Part shown: piece after piece, positions 35,458 through 44,971 of the stretch
Layout of the letters: each line of letters starts with the position of its first letter
Numbering within the stretch: the first letter of the stretch is position 1
NCBI RefSeq assembly: GCF_016904945.1
Contig: NZ_JADIKF010000038.1
Coordinates: forward strand, 416,241 to 480,240
Reading direction: 5' to 3'
Origin: Dyella mobilis
GTDB lineage: Bacteria > Pseudomonadota > Gammaproteobacteria > Xanthomonadales > Rhodanobacteraceae
Length of the DNA stretch: 64,000 nucleotides
The notes under the pieces: generated by a model
Told to the model about the DNA's origin: nothing
Database searches by the model: none
Seen by the model: the letters and a program-made list of their open reading frames with translations, nothing else
Position numbers and translations under genes: made by a program

Positions 35458-37515
35458 ATGAACCAAGACAACCCCCTGCTGGCCGATGCCGTGCTGCCGG
35501 CGTTTTCACAGATCAAGACTGAAGACGTGACGCCCGCCATCGATACCCTGCTGGCCGACAGCCGCGCCGGCATCGCCGCGCTGATCGCTCACGGCGCGCC
35601 GCGCGATTTCGCCTCGGTGATGTTGCCGCAGGAGCGGCTGGATCAGCGCATCTCGCATGCGTGGTCGCCGGTGTCGCACCTGCACTCGGTGGCGGACAGC
35701 GAGGCATTGCGCAAAGTCTATGGACCGGCCGAGGAAAAGCTTACCGATCACGCATTGGAAGTCGGCCAGAACCGCGATCTCTACGCGGCCGTGCAGGCCG
35801 TTGCCGATGCGCCGGAATTCGCCGGCCTGTCGCGCGCGCAACGTGCCCTGGTCGAACATGCGCTGCGCGATTTCAAGCTGTCCGGCGTGGCGCTGGAAGA
35901 ACCCGCTCGTTCCCGCTTCCGCGAGATCGGCGTGGAATTGAGCAAACTTTCCACCGAATTCTCCAATGCCGTGCTCGATGCCACCGATGCCTGGCACGAA
36001 CGCATTACCGACGAGCGCGACCTGGCCGGCATTCCCGAATCCGGCCGCGCCGTGCTGCGCCAATACGCCAAAGAGCAAGGCATGGACGGCTATCTGGTGA
36101 CGCTCAAGCAACCCAGCGCGCATGCCGTGCTGACCTACGCCGACAACCGCGGGCTGCGCGAACGGGTGTACTGGGCCTATCAGACCCGCGCGTCCGACCA
36201 GGGGCCGCACGCCGGCAAATACGACAATACGGCGCGCATCGAGCGCATCCTGGCGTTGCGCCACGAGGCCGCCCAACTGCTGGATTTTGCCAACGCCGCC
36301 GAGGAATCGCTGGGCACCAAGATGGCCGGCGATCCGGCCGAAGTGCTCGTGTTCCTGCGCGACCTCGCGGCGCGCGCCAAGCCCGTGGCGCAAAAGGAAC
36401 TCGCCACCCTGCGCGACTTCGCTTCGAGCGAGCTGAAAATCGACAACCTCGAATCCTGGGACGTGGCCTACGCGTCGGAAAAATTGCGCCAGAAGCAATA
36501 CGCGCTGGACGAGGAACAGCTCAAGCCTTACTTCCCGCTGCCGGCGGTCATGGAGGGTCTGTTCGGGTTGGTACAGCGCTTGTACGGCATCCGTCTGGCT
36601 AATCGCGACGGCGTCGATGTCTGGCATCCCGACGTCCGCTACTACGACGTCATCGACAAAGACGGCCGCGTCTTCGCGGGCGCCTATGTCGATCTGTATG
36701 CCCGCAGCGGCAAGCGCAGCGGCGCATGGATGGATGTCTGCCGCGCGCGCTTCGACGACGGTGCGCACCTGCAACTTCCCATCGCTTATCTCACCTGCAA
36801 TTTCGCACCGCCCACCGAAGGCCGCCCTGCCCTGCTTACGCACGACGACGTGCTGACCTTGTTCCACGAATTCGGCCACGGCTTCCATCATCTGCTGACT
36901 GAAGTGCCGCTGCCATCCGTGGGCGGCATCGATGGCGTGGAATGGGATGCCGTGGAGTTGCCCAGCCAGTTTATGGAAAACTTCGGCTGGAACCGCGAAG
37001 CGCTGGACCTGTTCGCGAAGCATTGGGAAACTGGCGAACGGCTGCCGGACGAACTGTTCGAGCGCATGCTGGCGGCGCGGCATTTTCATGCCGGCCTGTT
37101 CCTGGTGCGCCAACTCGAATTCGCCCTGTTCGATTTTCTCCTGCACCTGGAATACGACTCCGCCAAAGGTGCCCGCACGCTGGAGGTGCTGGAGGAGGCG
37201 CGCCGCGAAGTGGCCGTCCTGCATCCGCCCGCCTGGCAGCGGTTCCCCCACGCTTTCAGTCACATCTTTGCGGGCGGCTACGCGGCCGGCTACTACAGCT
37301 ACCTGTGGGCCGAGCTGCTCAGTGCGGATGCCTTCGGCGCTTTTGAAGAACGGGCCGGCACCGGCGGCAGCGTGATCGATGCTGCCACCGGCGACCGCTT
37401 CCGCAGCGAAATCCTGGCCGTGGGCGCCAGCCGTCCTGCCCTGGAGAGCTTCGTGGCCTTCCGCGGCCGCAAGCCGGAACCGGATGCCTTGTTGCGCAGC
37501 CACGGCCTGGCCTGA
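35458..37515 (+). CDS. prlC: Oligopeptidase A (M3 family)
   Basis: PrlC/OpdA is a cytoplasmic zinc endopeptidase that degrades oligopeptides and cleaved signal peptides. The 685-residue protein has the M3 zinc site LFHEFGHGFHH (H470, E471, H474) and the third ligand region GGIDGVEWDAVELPSQFMEN (not quoted in full). AAGGAG precedes the ATG at 35458. Length and flanking sequence match the family. It is divergent from the patatin gene. Confidence 0.96.
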   Translation: MNQDNPLLADAVLPAFSQIKTEDVTPAIDTLLADSRAGIAALIAHGAPRDFASVMLPQERLDQRISHAWSPVSHLHSVADSEALRKVYGPAEEKLTDHALEVGQNRDLYAAVQAVADAPEFAGLSRAQRALVEHALRDFKLSGVALEEPARSRFREIGVELSKLSTEFSNAVLDATDAWHERITDERDLAGIPESGRAVLRQYAKEQGMDGYLVTLKQPSAHAVLTYADNRGLRERVYWAYQTRASDQGPHAGKYDNTARIERILALRHEAAQLLDFANAAEESLGTKMAGDPAEVLVFLRDLAARAKPVAQKELATLRDFASSELKIDNLESWDVAYASEKLRQKQYALDEEQLKPYFPLPAVMEGLFGLVQRLYGIRLANRDGVDVWHPDVRYYDVIDKDGRVFAGAYVDLYARSGKRSGAWMDVCRARFDDGAHLQLPIAYLTCNFAPPTEGRPALLTHDDVLTLFHEFGHGFHHLLTEVPLPSVGGIDGVEWDAVELPSQFMENFGWNREALDLFAKHWETGERLPDELFERMLAARHFHAGLFLVRQLEFALFDFLLHLEYDSAKGARTLEVLEEARREVAVLHPPAWQRFPHAFSHIFAGGYAAGYYSYLWAELLSADAFGAFEERAGTGGSVIDAATGDRFRSEILAVGASRPALESFVAFRGRKPEPDALLRSHGLA

Positions 37516-37525
37516 GCCCCGAGCG

Positions 37526-37548
37526 CCCCTTTTTCGGTTGAAAAGGGG
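37526..37548 (+). terminator. Hairpin after prlC
   Basis: CCCCTTTT and AAAAGGGG pair around a 7-base loop (TCGGTTG), 10 bases past the stop codon. There is no separate T-run, so strength is uncertain. Confidence 0.55.
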
Positions 37549-37653
37549 TCGCCTGGCGGGCTCAAACGGGTTCACAATCGACAGCCATTCGCTCTGCCAG
37601 TATCACCAGGGCGAGCCATCGAATCGAACACGCCGTGGGCTGGGGAGTCCGCC

Positions 37654-38538
37654 ATGAATGCGATCACACATCTGCCGCCGGAATGGCAGGACTGGATTCG
37701 CGAAAATCTCGCGCGAGGCTGTGCGCCGCAATCGTTGATCGACGACATGGTGCGCAATCGCTTCGATCCGGTCTTTGCGCGGGCGGCGGTCAACGGCGTG
37801 ATGACCCACAACGGTCCGCTGGCCGCTGCGTTCGAAGCGAAACCCAAGCCCGCTTCCGGCTACGTCTACGAAACACCGCGTTTGCCGGCCGGCAACCTGA
37901 TCCGCACTTCCGATCGCGACGTGCGCGTCGTCACGCGGGTCAACCGACCGGTCATTGCCGTGCTGGAAGGCGTGCTAAGCAACGAAGAGTGCGATGAGCT
38001 GATCAAGCTCTCCGCCCACAAGATGCATCGCTCCACTACGGTGGATCCGATCAGCGGCAAGCACGAAGTCATTGCCGACCGCAGCAGCGAAGGCACGTTC
38101 TTCACCGTCAATGCCGACCCGTTCATTGCCCGTCTCGACCGCCGCATCAGCGAAGTGATGAACTGTCCGGTGGAAAACGGCGAGGGCCTGCAGGTTTTGC
38201 ACTACGGCACAGGCGGCGAGTACAAGCCGCACTTCGATTACTTTCCGCCCGAAGACCCGGGTAGCCATGTGCAGATGACCATCGGCGGCCAGCGCACATC
38301 CACGCTGGTGATGTATTTGAACGACGTGGAAGAAGGCGGCACCACCATCTTTCCGGAGATCGGGCTGGAAGTGGTGCCGAAAAAAGGTTCGGCTGTCTAT
38401 TTCGAATACACCAACGGCCAGAATCAACTTGATCGCCTCACCCTGCATGGCGGTTCGCCGGTGACGCGCGGCGAAAAGTGGATCGTGACGAAGTGGATGC
38501 GCCAGCGGCGCTACGGCGAATCGCTGCCGCCCACTTGA
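37654..38538 (+). CDS. Prolyl 4-hydroxylase-like 2OG-Fe(II) oxygenase
   Basis: A 294-residue iron/2-oxoglutarate dioxygenase of the prolyl 4-hydroxylase alpha-subunit type. The double-stranded beta-helix has the full metal and cosubstrate set: H193 and D195 (YKPHFDYF), H265 (LTLHGGSPV) and K275 (GEKWIVTK). An N-terminal helical region (1-80) precedes it. GGAG precedes the ATG. Bacterial members hydroxylate proteins such as EF-Tu or small molecules; the target here is unknown. It converges with fbp. Confidence 0.92.
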   Translation: MNAITHLPPEWQDWIRENLARGCAPQSLIDDMVRNRFDPVFARAAVNGVMTHNGPLAAAFEAKPKPASGYVYETPRLPAGNLIRTSDRDVRVVTRVNRPVIAVLEGVLSNEECDELIKLSAHKMHRSTTVDPISGKHEVIADRSSEGTFFTVNADPFIARLDRRISEVMNCPVENGEGLQVLHYGTGGEYKPHFDYFPPEDPGSHVQMTIGGQRTSTLVMYLNDVEEGGTTIFPEIGLEVVPKKGSAVYFEYTNGQNQLDRLTLHGGSPVTRGEKWIVTKWMRQRRYGESLPPT

Positions 38539-38589
38539 GCGACAGCGACGATCGGGCGCGCTTGAAACGGCACGCCCGACGGTGCCGTA

Positions 38590-39606
38590 TCAGCCTTGCG
38601 CGCCGTCCGCCACCAGGTGGTAATGCGTGGCGACCTCGATTTCCTTCTTCGAACCCAGAAACACCGGCACGCGCTGGTGCAGGCCGGTGGGTTGCACCTC
38701 GAGAATGCGCTGGCGACCGGTGGTGGCTGCGCCGCCGGCCTGTTCGACGATGAAAGCCATCGGGTTGGCTTCGTACATCAGGCGCAGCTTGCCGCCCTTG
38801 CTCTTGATCTTCGCGTCGAGCGGATAGAAGAACGTGCCGCCGCGGGTGATGATGCGATGCACGTCGGCCACCATCGACGCGACCCAGCGCATGTTGAAAT
38901 CCTTGCCGCGCGGGCCGTCCGTGCCGGCCAGCAGTTCGCCGATATAGCGCTGCATCGGCGGCTCCCAGTGGCGCTGGTTGGACACGTTGATGGCGAACTC
39001 GCCGGTTTCTTCCGGAATGCGGATGTCGCGGCGGCTGAGCACGAAGCTGCCCACTTCGCGATCGAGCGTGAATTCGTGGGTGCCGTGGCCGAAGGTGAGC
39101 ACCAGCACGGTGGCCGGGCCGTAAACCACGTAACCGGCTGCAAGCTGGGTGGTACCCGGTTGCAGGAAATGCTCGGCCTTGGGCTCGCTGATGCCGTCGG
39201 GGCAACGCAGCACGGAGAAAATCGTGCCCACCGAAATGTTCACGTCGATGTTCGAGCTGCCATCCAGCGGATCGAACAACAACAGGTGATTGCCCTTCGG
39301 GTACATGTCGGGAATCGGCTGCGGATCTTCCATTTCCTCCGATGCGCAGGCCGCCAGCTGGCCGCCCCAGGCATTGGCTTCGAGCAGGATCTCGTTGGAG
39401 ATCACGTCCAGCTTCTTTTGCGCCTCGCCCTGGATATTGCCGGTGCCGGCCTCGCCCAGTACGCCGCCCAGCGCGCCCTTGTTGGTGGCAACGGCAATGC
39501 GCTTGCAGGCGCGCGCAACCACTTCGATCAACAGGGACAGTTCGGCGTTGACGCGGCCGGCGCGACGTTCCTCGATCAGGAACTGGATCAGCGAAATGGA
39601 CTTCAT
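38590..39606 (-). CDS. fbp: Fructose-1,6-bisphosphatase class I
   Basis: Fbp removes the C1 phosphate of fructose 1,6-bisphosphate in gluconeogenesis. The 338-residue protein has the metal site [13 protein letters not shown] and the substrate-binding [10 protein letters not shown] and [13 protein letters not shown] blocks, both family signatures. The ATG at 39606 gives the usual N terminus; the open frame upstream is not Fbp-like. It is divergent from the DJ-1-like gene. Confidence 0.97.
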   Translation of the reverse strand: MKSISLIQFLIEERRAGRVNAELSLLIEVVARACKRIAVATNKGALGGVLGEAGTGNIQGEAQKKLDVISNEILLEANAWGGQLAACASEEMEDPQPIPDMYPKGNHLLLFDPLDGSSNIDVNISVGTIFSVLRCPDGISEPKAEHFLQPGTTQLAAGYVVYGPATVLVLTFGHGTHEFTLDREVGSFVLSRRDIRIPEETGEFAINVSNQRHWEPPMQRYIGELLAGTDGPRGKDFNMRWVASMVADVHRIITRGGTFFYPLDAKIKSKGGKLRLMYEANPMAFIVEQAGGAATTGRQRILEVQPTGLHQRVPVFLGSKKEIEVATHYHLVADGAQG

Positions 39607-39755
39607 GGCGAACCCGCAGGCAAAGGGACCGCCATTTTCCAGGCTCTGCCTTACGGGCGCCAGTCGCGCGCCTGAACCGGCCGGCACCCTGCTGCTGACA
39701 ACACGCTGGCAGTAGCAGGCGCGCAAGCTCTCATCATCGGAAAGGAGGAACGATC

Positions 39756-40376
39756 ATGCGCGACGTGGTTTATGTGCTGGTTTTCGAGGGGTTTGCCGAT
39801 TGGCAGGTGGCGCTGGCCCTGAGCGAGGTCCGCCGGCCCGGGGACTGGGAAGTGCGCACGCTGGGCCTGGATCGCGAGCCGGTCGTTTCCAGCAGCGGCC
39901 TGCGGGTGATGCCCGACAGCAGCGCGGATGAGCTGGATCTGGATGCCGTGGCCATGCTGGTGCTGCCGGGAGGTCATCTCTGGTGGCCCGCGCAAGTGGC
40001 CCAGGTTGCCCAGCTTGCTGCGCGCGTGCACGAAGCGGGCGCACCGGTCGCCGCCATCGACGAAGGCGTGCTGGCGCTGGCGCGCGCAGGCTTGCTCGAG
40101 CATTGCAGGCATACGGCCAACTGGCCGGGCCAGATCGGCCGCGAAGTGCCCGGGTACGCCGGGCACGATCAATACGATGCTCACGTCCTGGCGGTCAGCG
40201 ATGGCGGTGCAATCACTGCCAGTCACCTGGGCAGCATCGAGTTTGCGCGCGAAATCATCCACGTGCTGGACCTGTATACCCGCAGCGACCGCGAGCATTG
40301 GTATCGGCTGTTCAAGCATGCCGTGCCGCCGCCGTGGCTGGGTGGCGAAACCGTTCCCGTCGTTGAACTGGCGTGA
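39756..40376 (+). CDS. DJ-1/PfpI-family protein lacking the nucleophile cysteine
   Basis: A 206-residue protein of the DJ-1/PfpI (YdeA-like) group, with PGGHLWWP and a helix that normally carries the catalytic Cys in AAIC. Here the elbow reads AAIDEGVLALARAGLLEHCRHT, so Asp102 replaces that Cys. Cys117 is the only other nearby cysteine. Classical DJ-1 glyoxalase/deglycase or PfpI protease chemistry is therefore unlikely unless another residue stands in. A very strong AAAGGAGG ribosome site precedes the ATG. It heads a same-strand series with a small ORF, a GFA enzyme and a GST. Confidence 0.82.
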   Translation: MRDVVYVLVFEGFADWQVALALSEVRRPGDWEVRTLGLDREPVVSSSGLRVMPDSSADELDLDAVAMLVLPGGHLWWPAQVAQVAQLAARVHEAGAPVAAIDEGVLALARAGLLEHCRHTANWPGQIGREVPGYAGHDQYDAHVLAVSDGGAITASHLGSIEFAREIIHVLDLYTRSDREHWYRLFKHAVPPPWLGGETVPVVELA

Positions 40377-40385
40377 GGTGTCGAG

Positions 40386-40658
40386 ATGAGCAGCTTGATC
40401 GATCGCATTGTGAAGGCTTATCGGCCGCTGTATCTGCGCGGCCTGTTGATGGACGGGCAATACCGCTTGTCCGAGGTACCGAAAGAGCCGCCGGTAGCTG
40501 GCAAACGGGTGGTGACGGTGCGTCCGGCTTTTGAGCCGGGACGTCGTCGAGTGCTGGTGGCGAGCGCTGTCGGTGCGGCGGCGAGCGTTTGCGCCGGCAG
40601 CATCGAATCCGCGGCGGTGCCCGCTCAGGCGAAGGCATTTGCCAAGCGTCGTGCATAG
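40386..40658 (+). CDS. Small hypothetical protein in the DJ-1/GFA/GST series
   Basis: A 90-residue basic protein that I do not recognise. It reads MSSLIDRIVKAYRPLYLRGL first, then a charged stretch, then an Ala/Ser/Val-rich segment (about 55-75) that is hydrophobic enough to touch a membrane. It ends AKAFAKRRA. It begins 9 bases after the DJ-1-like gene with a GAGG ribosome site, which supports co-expression. It may be a real small gene, but evidence is limited to position and start site. Confidence 0.5.
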   Translation: MSSLIDRIVKAYRPLYLRGLLMDGQYRLSEVPKEPPVAGKRVVTVRPAFEPGRRRVLVASAVGAAASVCAGSIESAAVPAQAKAFAKRRA

Positions 40659-40709
40659 CGCAGGCGTGCTTCAAAACCATTCCACATCAAACGCTACGAG
40701 GAATCACCC

Positions 40710-41114
40710 GTGCAAAAGACCTACCACGGAAGTTGCCACTGCGGCGCAGTGAAGATCGAAGCCGATCTCGACCTGACGCGCGGCACGGGACGCTGCAATT
40801 GTTCCGTCTGCACCAAGACGCGGCAGTGGGGCGTGATCGTCAAGCCGGAAGCGTTTCGCCTGCTCAGCGGCGAGAACGATCTCTCCGATTACCAGTTCGG
40901 TTCGCACAGCATGCATCACCTGTTCTGTCGTCATTGCGGCGTTCGTCCGTTCGGCAAGGGGCATCTGGATGTGCTGGGCGGCGACTTCTACACCGTCAAC
41001 GTGGCCTGCCTGGACGATGTCGAGCCGATCGAACTGATCGAAGCACCCATGCATTTTTCCGATGGACGCAACGACAACTGGCGTGTTGCGCCGGCCGAAA
41101 CGCGTCATTTGTAA
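40710..41114 (+). CDS. GFA-family (CENP-V fold) zinc enzyme
   Basis: A 134-residue protein of the glutathione-dependent formaldehyde-activating family. Zinc-binding cysteines stand out as SCHCG (8-12), CNCSVC (29-34) and FCRHCG (about 72-77). Gfa was proposed to join formaldehyde with glutathione, although many relatives have other or unknown roles. The GTG start follows AGGAATC-like spacing and lies 51 bases after the small ORF. A GST gene starts 15 bases after its stop. Confidence 0.88.
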   Translation: MQKTYHGSCHCGAVKIEADLDLTRGTGRCNCSVCTKTRQWGVIVKPEAFRLLSGENDLSDYQFGSHSMHHLFCRHCGVRPFGKGHLDVLGGDFYTVNVACLDDVEPIELIEAPMHFSDGRNDNWRVAPAETRHL

Positions 41115-41129
41115 TTGGAGATAGCTGCC

Positions 41130-41780
41130 GTGAAACCTAACGCGCAAACTTGCACCGATCAAAAGATCACCTTCTTCCACGCGCCGCAGAGCCGCTCCGG
41201 CGGAACGCTTGCCTTGCTGGAAGAGCTCGGTGCCGATTACGAATTGCGGCTGGTCAATTTCAAGCAGAACGAGCAACGGCAACCCGCTTACCGGGCCATC
41301 AACCCCATGGGCAAGGTGCCGGCCATCCTGCACGGCGGTGCCTTGATCACCGAACAGCCGGCCGTGTTTCTGTATCTGGCCGACCTCTATTCGCAGGCGC
41401 GCCTGGCGCCGCCGCCGGGCGATCCATTGCGCGGCCCCTATCTGCGCTGGCTGGTGTTCTACGGCTCGTCGTTCGAGCCGGCCATTGTCGATCGCTCGCA
41501 AAAGCGCGCGCCGGCACCGCCTATGGCTTCGCCCTACGGTGCCTGGGAGGACGTGCTGAACACGATCAACCAGCAGCTGACGCAAAGCCCGTATCTGCTG
41601 GGCGAGCGCTTCACGGCGGTGGATGTGCTGTGGGGCGGGGCATTGCACTGGACCACGATGTTTGAACTGGTGCCGGAAACGCCGGCGATTCGAGCCTATG
41701 CCGATCGCGTCATCACCCGGCCGGCCATGCAACGCGCGGCAGCCAAGGATGCCGAGCTCTTCGCGCTGCAGGCTGCGTGA
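41130..41780 (+). CDS. Glutathione S-transferase family protein
   Basis: A 216-residue GST-fold protein with an N-terminal thioredoxin-like domain (ITFFHAPQSRSGGTLALLEE, PMGKVPAI, and the glutathione-contact segment TEQPAVFLYLADLY) and a C-terminal helical domain with FTAVDVLWGGALHW. GTG at 41130 is the best start because GGAG lies 9 bases upstream; the open frame begins at a TTG 15 bases earlier. It sits directly after the GFA gene, so shared handling of glutathione adducts is plausible (inference). Confidence 0.87.
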   Translation: MKPNAQTCTDQKITFFHAPQSRSGGTLALLEELGADYELRLVNFKQNEQRQPAYRAINPMGKVPAILHGGALITEQPAVFLYLADLYSQARLAPPPGDPLRGPYLRWLVFYGSSFEPAIVDRSQKRAPAPPMASPYGAWEDVLNTINQQLTQSPYLLGERFTAVDVLWGGALHWTTMFELVPETPAIRAYADRVITRPAMQRAAAKDAELFALQAA

Positions 41781-41902
41781 AGCCAGGGTGATATGACGAT
41801 GGTGCGCGCCCCAGTTTCCCTCATCCGCATCGCAAGCCCTGCGACGCGCAGGCGTGACTTCGGACGCTGGTCCGCACGCGCCGCGTGGGTGATGATGTAC
41901 GG

Positions 41903-42607
41903 ATGCGCCGTGCCGATCGCCTCTTTCTCATCATCAACGCCCTGCGCGGTCGCCGCACCGCGCTGCAGGCGCGCCAGTTGGCGGAAACGCTGGGCGTTTC
42001 GCTGCGCACCGTCTATCGCGACGTGGCAGACCTGCAGCTCTCTGGCGTGCCCATCGAAGGCGAGGCCGGCGTCGGCTACGTTCTGCGCAAGGGCTCGGAC
42101 ATCCCGCCGCTGATGTTTACCGCCGACGAACTCGAATCGCTGGTGGTCGGTACGCGCTTCGTTCGCGCTTTCGCCGGCGAGAGGCTGGCAGCCGGTGCGC
42201 AGGCGGCCCTGGTGAAAATCGAGGCCGTGCTGCCGCCGGAACTGCGCGAGCGTTCCTCGCGTACCCGTATCTATGCACCGATTTGGCGCGACGAAGAATC
42301 GATCGCTTTCGCCGCCCGTATCGACCAACTGCATGCAGCCATCGAGGCCCAGCACGTGCTGCGCCTGGCGTATCGCGACGAAGCCGGACGCGAAAGCGAG
42401 CGCGAGGTCGAGCCGCTGTGCCTGGCGTTCTGGGGCGGCAAATGGACGCTGGGCACCTGGTGCCGCCTACGCCAGGATTTCCGCAACTTCCGCCCTGACC
42501 GCATCGCGCGGATCGACCAGAGCGGCGAGATCTTCCAGAGCGCCCCGGATCGCGACTTGGGCTCCTATCTGCAGGCCATGCGGGGCTATTTCTCGGGCCT
42601 GGAATAG
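41903..42607 (+). CDS. YafY-type HTH/WYL transcriptional regulator
   Basis: A 234-residue regulator with an N-terminal HTH (MRRADRLFLIINALRGRRTA, LAETLGVSLRTVYRDVADL) and a C-terminal WYL ligand-binding domain (RLAYRDEAGRESEREVEPLC, WGGKWTLGTWC). The W of WYL appears as WTLGTWC. YafY-type regulators often sit near GFA, GST or VOC genes and probably sense small ligands. It is downstream of the GST on the same strand with a 122-base gap, so it may control the DJ-1/GFA/GST series. A GTG at 41885 is an alternative start. Confidence 0.88.
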   Translation: MRRADRLFLIINALRGRRTALQARQLAETLGVSLRTVYRDVADLQLSGVPIEGEAGVGYVLRKGSDIPPLMFTADELESLVVGTRFVRAFAGERLAAGAQAALVKIEAVLPPELRERSSRTRIYAPIWRDEESIAFAARIDQLHAAIEAQHVLRLAYRDEAGRESEREVEPLCLAFWGGKWTLGTWCRLRQDFRNFRPDRIARIDQSGEIFQSAPDRDLGSYLQAMRGYFSGLE

Positions 42608-42698
42608 CGTCGAAGCAAACACCTGCGATTATGGGGCGTGGCCGCTGCGCCCGCGCTCGGGTACCCTGCGCGAACCACGGTAAGCGTAGGAGCACCTC

Positions 42699-43316
42699 AT
42701 GTCTTCAGGCGTGCGTCATCCCCTGCTATCCATCGCACCGAGCAAGTTGCGCCCGACCCAGATGACCGTGGGCAAGGCCGAAGTGGCGGAAAAGCGCGCC
42801 CAATGGGAAAGGCTCGGTAAGAAGAAGCGCAAGGAAATGCTGGCCGAACACTGGTTTCCCGGTGTGCTCGGGCCCAAGAACCAGGTCTACATCGTCGATC
42901 ACCACCACCTTGGGCTAGCCTTGTTCGAAGAAGGGGTCAAGGAAGTGCCGGTGATGGTCCAGCGCGATTTTTCCTGGCTGGAACCGGCCGTGTTCTGGCA
43001 CACCATGGAATTCAATCGTTGGGCGCATCCCTATAACGAGCAGGGGCAGCGCGAGCAATACGACGCCATTCCCACCAAGCTCACCGACATGCGCGACGAC
43101 CCGTTCCGCACCCTCGCGGCGCGCGTACGCATGGCAGGCGGCTATTCCAAGGACGCGACGCCTTACTCGGAATTTCTGTGGGCGGATTTCTATCGGCGCC
43201 ACTGCAAACTCAAGAACGGCCACATCACGGCGAAAGTGGTGAAGGACGCGATGATCTACGCACACTCGCACGACACCGCGTACCTGCCCGGCTGGAGTGG
43301 CGTGATCGTCCAATGA
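42699..43316 (+). CDS. ParB-like (ParBc_2) protein
   Basis: A 205-residue protein of the ParBc_2 group, related to the ParB/Srx nuclease or nucleotidase fold, without a DNA-binding partner domain. The N-terminal SIAPSKLRPTQMTVGKAEVA and the VYIVDHHHLGLALFEEG block are the recognisable part. The C-terminal half ends PGWSGVIVQ. It is not a chromosome-partition protein by position. The ATG of the SulP gene overlaps its stop (ATGA), so the two are translationally coupled. Confidence 0.82.
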   Translation: MSSGVRHPLLSIAPSKLRPTQMTVGKAEVAEKRAQWERLGKKKRKEMLAEHWFPGVLGPKNQVYIVDHHHLGLALFEEGVKEVPVMVQRDFSWLEPAVFWHTMEFNRWAHPYNEQGQREQYDAIPTKLTDMRDDPFRTLAARVRMAGGYSKDATPYSEFLWADFYRRHCKLKNGHITAKVVKDAMIYAHSHDTAYLPGWSGVIVQ

Positions 43317-44971
43317 GCACCGCTGCGCCCCGCATCTCGATCAACGCGGCGGACCTGCTGGCGGGTCTGGCGATTGCGGGGCTGCTGGTGCCCGAAGCGG
43401 TGGCGTACTCGGGCATTGCTGGCATGCCGCCGCAGGCGGGCGTGATCGCGCTGTTCATCGGACTGGTGTGCTACGGGCTGCTAGGCACCAGCCGTTTTGC
43501 GATTGTTTCATCCACCTCATCGTCGGCGGCCGTGCTTGCGGCCGGAACGCTCGCGTTGGCCGGCGGCGGCCTCGCCGCCAGGGTGGCCATGGCGGCGACC
43601 TTGGTGCTGCTCGGCGGTTTTTGCTTCCTCATCGCCGGATTTGCACGATTGGGAGGTCTATCGCACCTGATCGCCCGTCCGGTCTTGCGCGGCTACACCT
43701 TTGGCCTGGCCATCGTGATTGCCCTCAAGCAATTGCCGCATCTGGGTGGATGGCCGGATCTGCACGGCGATTTCGTGCCGCTGCTAATCAAGAATCTGGT
43801 CGAGACCTCCAATCAGGTGCACCTGGTGACCTTGGGCACCGGCGTCATTGCGTTGGCGTTGTTGTTCGCCTGCGAGCGGGTGCGCCGCCTGCCCGGCAGT
43901 TTGCTGGTGATCGCGCTGGGCGTGATCGCTTCCGGTTGGCTGGCCGCGCGCGGCGTGCCGCTGACCGGCACCATCCATTTGCAGATGAGCCTGGGCATGC
44001 CGACGTGGCCGTCGGGCGACCAGTGGCTTCCCAGTGTGGAAATGGCCGCCGCGCTGCTGCTGATTCTCTACGCCGAGTCATACAGTTCGATCCGCGGCTT
44101 CGCGCTCAAGCACAACGATCCGGTCCAGGCCAATCGCGATCTGCTGGTGCTGGGCGTGGCCAATGTGTTGTGCGGGCTGCTGCAGGGCATGCCCGTGGGT
44201 GCAGGTTATTCGGGCACCTCGGCCAACGAGGCGGCGGGCGCACAGTCGCGCCTGGCGGGCCTGGTTGCGGCGGTCACCGTGTTGCTGATGGTGCTGTTGC
44301 TGTTGCGTTGGATCGAGCGCATTCCGTTGGCGGTGCTGGCGGCGATCGTGATTCACGCCGTGAGCAAATCCTGGCGCTTGTCGGTGTTCCGCCCCTATCT
44401 GCAATGGAAGCGCGATCGCCTGCTGGCGCTGGCGGCAGTGGTGGCGGTGCTGTCGCTGGGCATCCTCAACGGTTTGCTGGTTGCCATCGTCTTCAGCCTG
44501 ATTTTGCTGCTTCGCCAGCTCGCCGCCGCACGCCTGGACGTGCTTGGACGATTGGCCAATGGCCACGACTTCGTCGACGTGGCCCAGCATCCCGATGCCG
44601 CGCAGCCGCCAGGCATCCTGATCCTGCGCCCGGAAGAGCCCCTATTTTTTGCCAACGCCGAATCGGTGATGGGTCTCGCGCGCAAACGAGTGGCTGAGCG
44701 CAAGGATCTGAAGCAGGTGATCCTGAGCCTGGAAGCATCGCCGGACCTGGACAGCACCGCGCTGGAGGCGCTCGGCGATTTTTCGGCCTGGCTGCAATCG
44801 CTGGGCATCGGCTTGCACGTCGCCCGGCTCAAAGACGAAACGCGCGACCTGCTGCTGCGCGCCGGCCTGCCCCAGCTTTCGCCACAGGCACTCAATAACT
44901 GGAGCGTGGAAGATGCCGTGTCGGCATTGCTCGGCGCACCATCGTCTACGGGGAACGAGTTTAGTGAATAG
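43313..44971 (+). CDS. SulP-family anion transporter with STAS domain
   Basis: A 552-residue inner-membrane transporter of the SulP/SLC26 type, which moves sulfate, bicarbonate, carboxylates or related anions. About ten or more hydrophobic segments span residues 10-430; the motif VPEAVAYSGIAGMPPQAG near residue 25-42 is the family signature. A C-terminal STAS domain covers about 450-545 (GILILRPEEPLFFANAESV, SLEASPDLDSTALEAL). It is coupled to the ParB-like gene by a 4-base overlap. Substrate unknown. Confidence 0.92.
   Translation: MSTAAPRISINAADLLAGLAIAGLLVPEAVAYSGIAGMPPQAGVIALFIGLVCYGLLGTSRFAIVSSTSSSAAVLAAGTLALAGGGLAARVAMAATLVLLGGFCFLIAGFARLGGLSHLIARPVLRGYTFGLAIVIALKQLPHLGGWPDLHGDFVPLLIKNLVETSNQVHLVTLGTGVIALALLFACERVRRLPGSLLVIALGVIASGWLAARGVPLTGTIHLQMSLGMPTWPSGDQWLPSVEMAAALLLILYAESYSSIRGFALKHNDPVQANRDLLVLGVANVLCGLLQGMPVGAGYSGTSANEAAGAQSRLAGLVAAVTVLLMVLLLLRWIERIPLAVLAAIVIHAVSKSWRLSVFRPYLQWKRDRLLALAAVVAVLSLGILNGLLVAIVFSLILLLRQLAAARLDVLGRLANGHDFVDVAQHPDAAQPPGILILRPEEPLFFANAESVMGLARKRVAERKDLKQVILSLEASPDLDSTALEALGDFSAWLQSLGIGLHVARLKDETRDLLLRAGLPQLSPQALNNWSVEDAVSALLGAPSSTGNEFSE

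Noticed and set aside
35506-37575. 689-residue minus-strand frame opposite prlC
   Set aside because: Mirror of prlC; no family features and biased composition.
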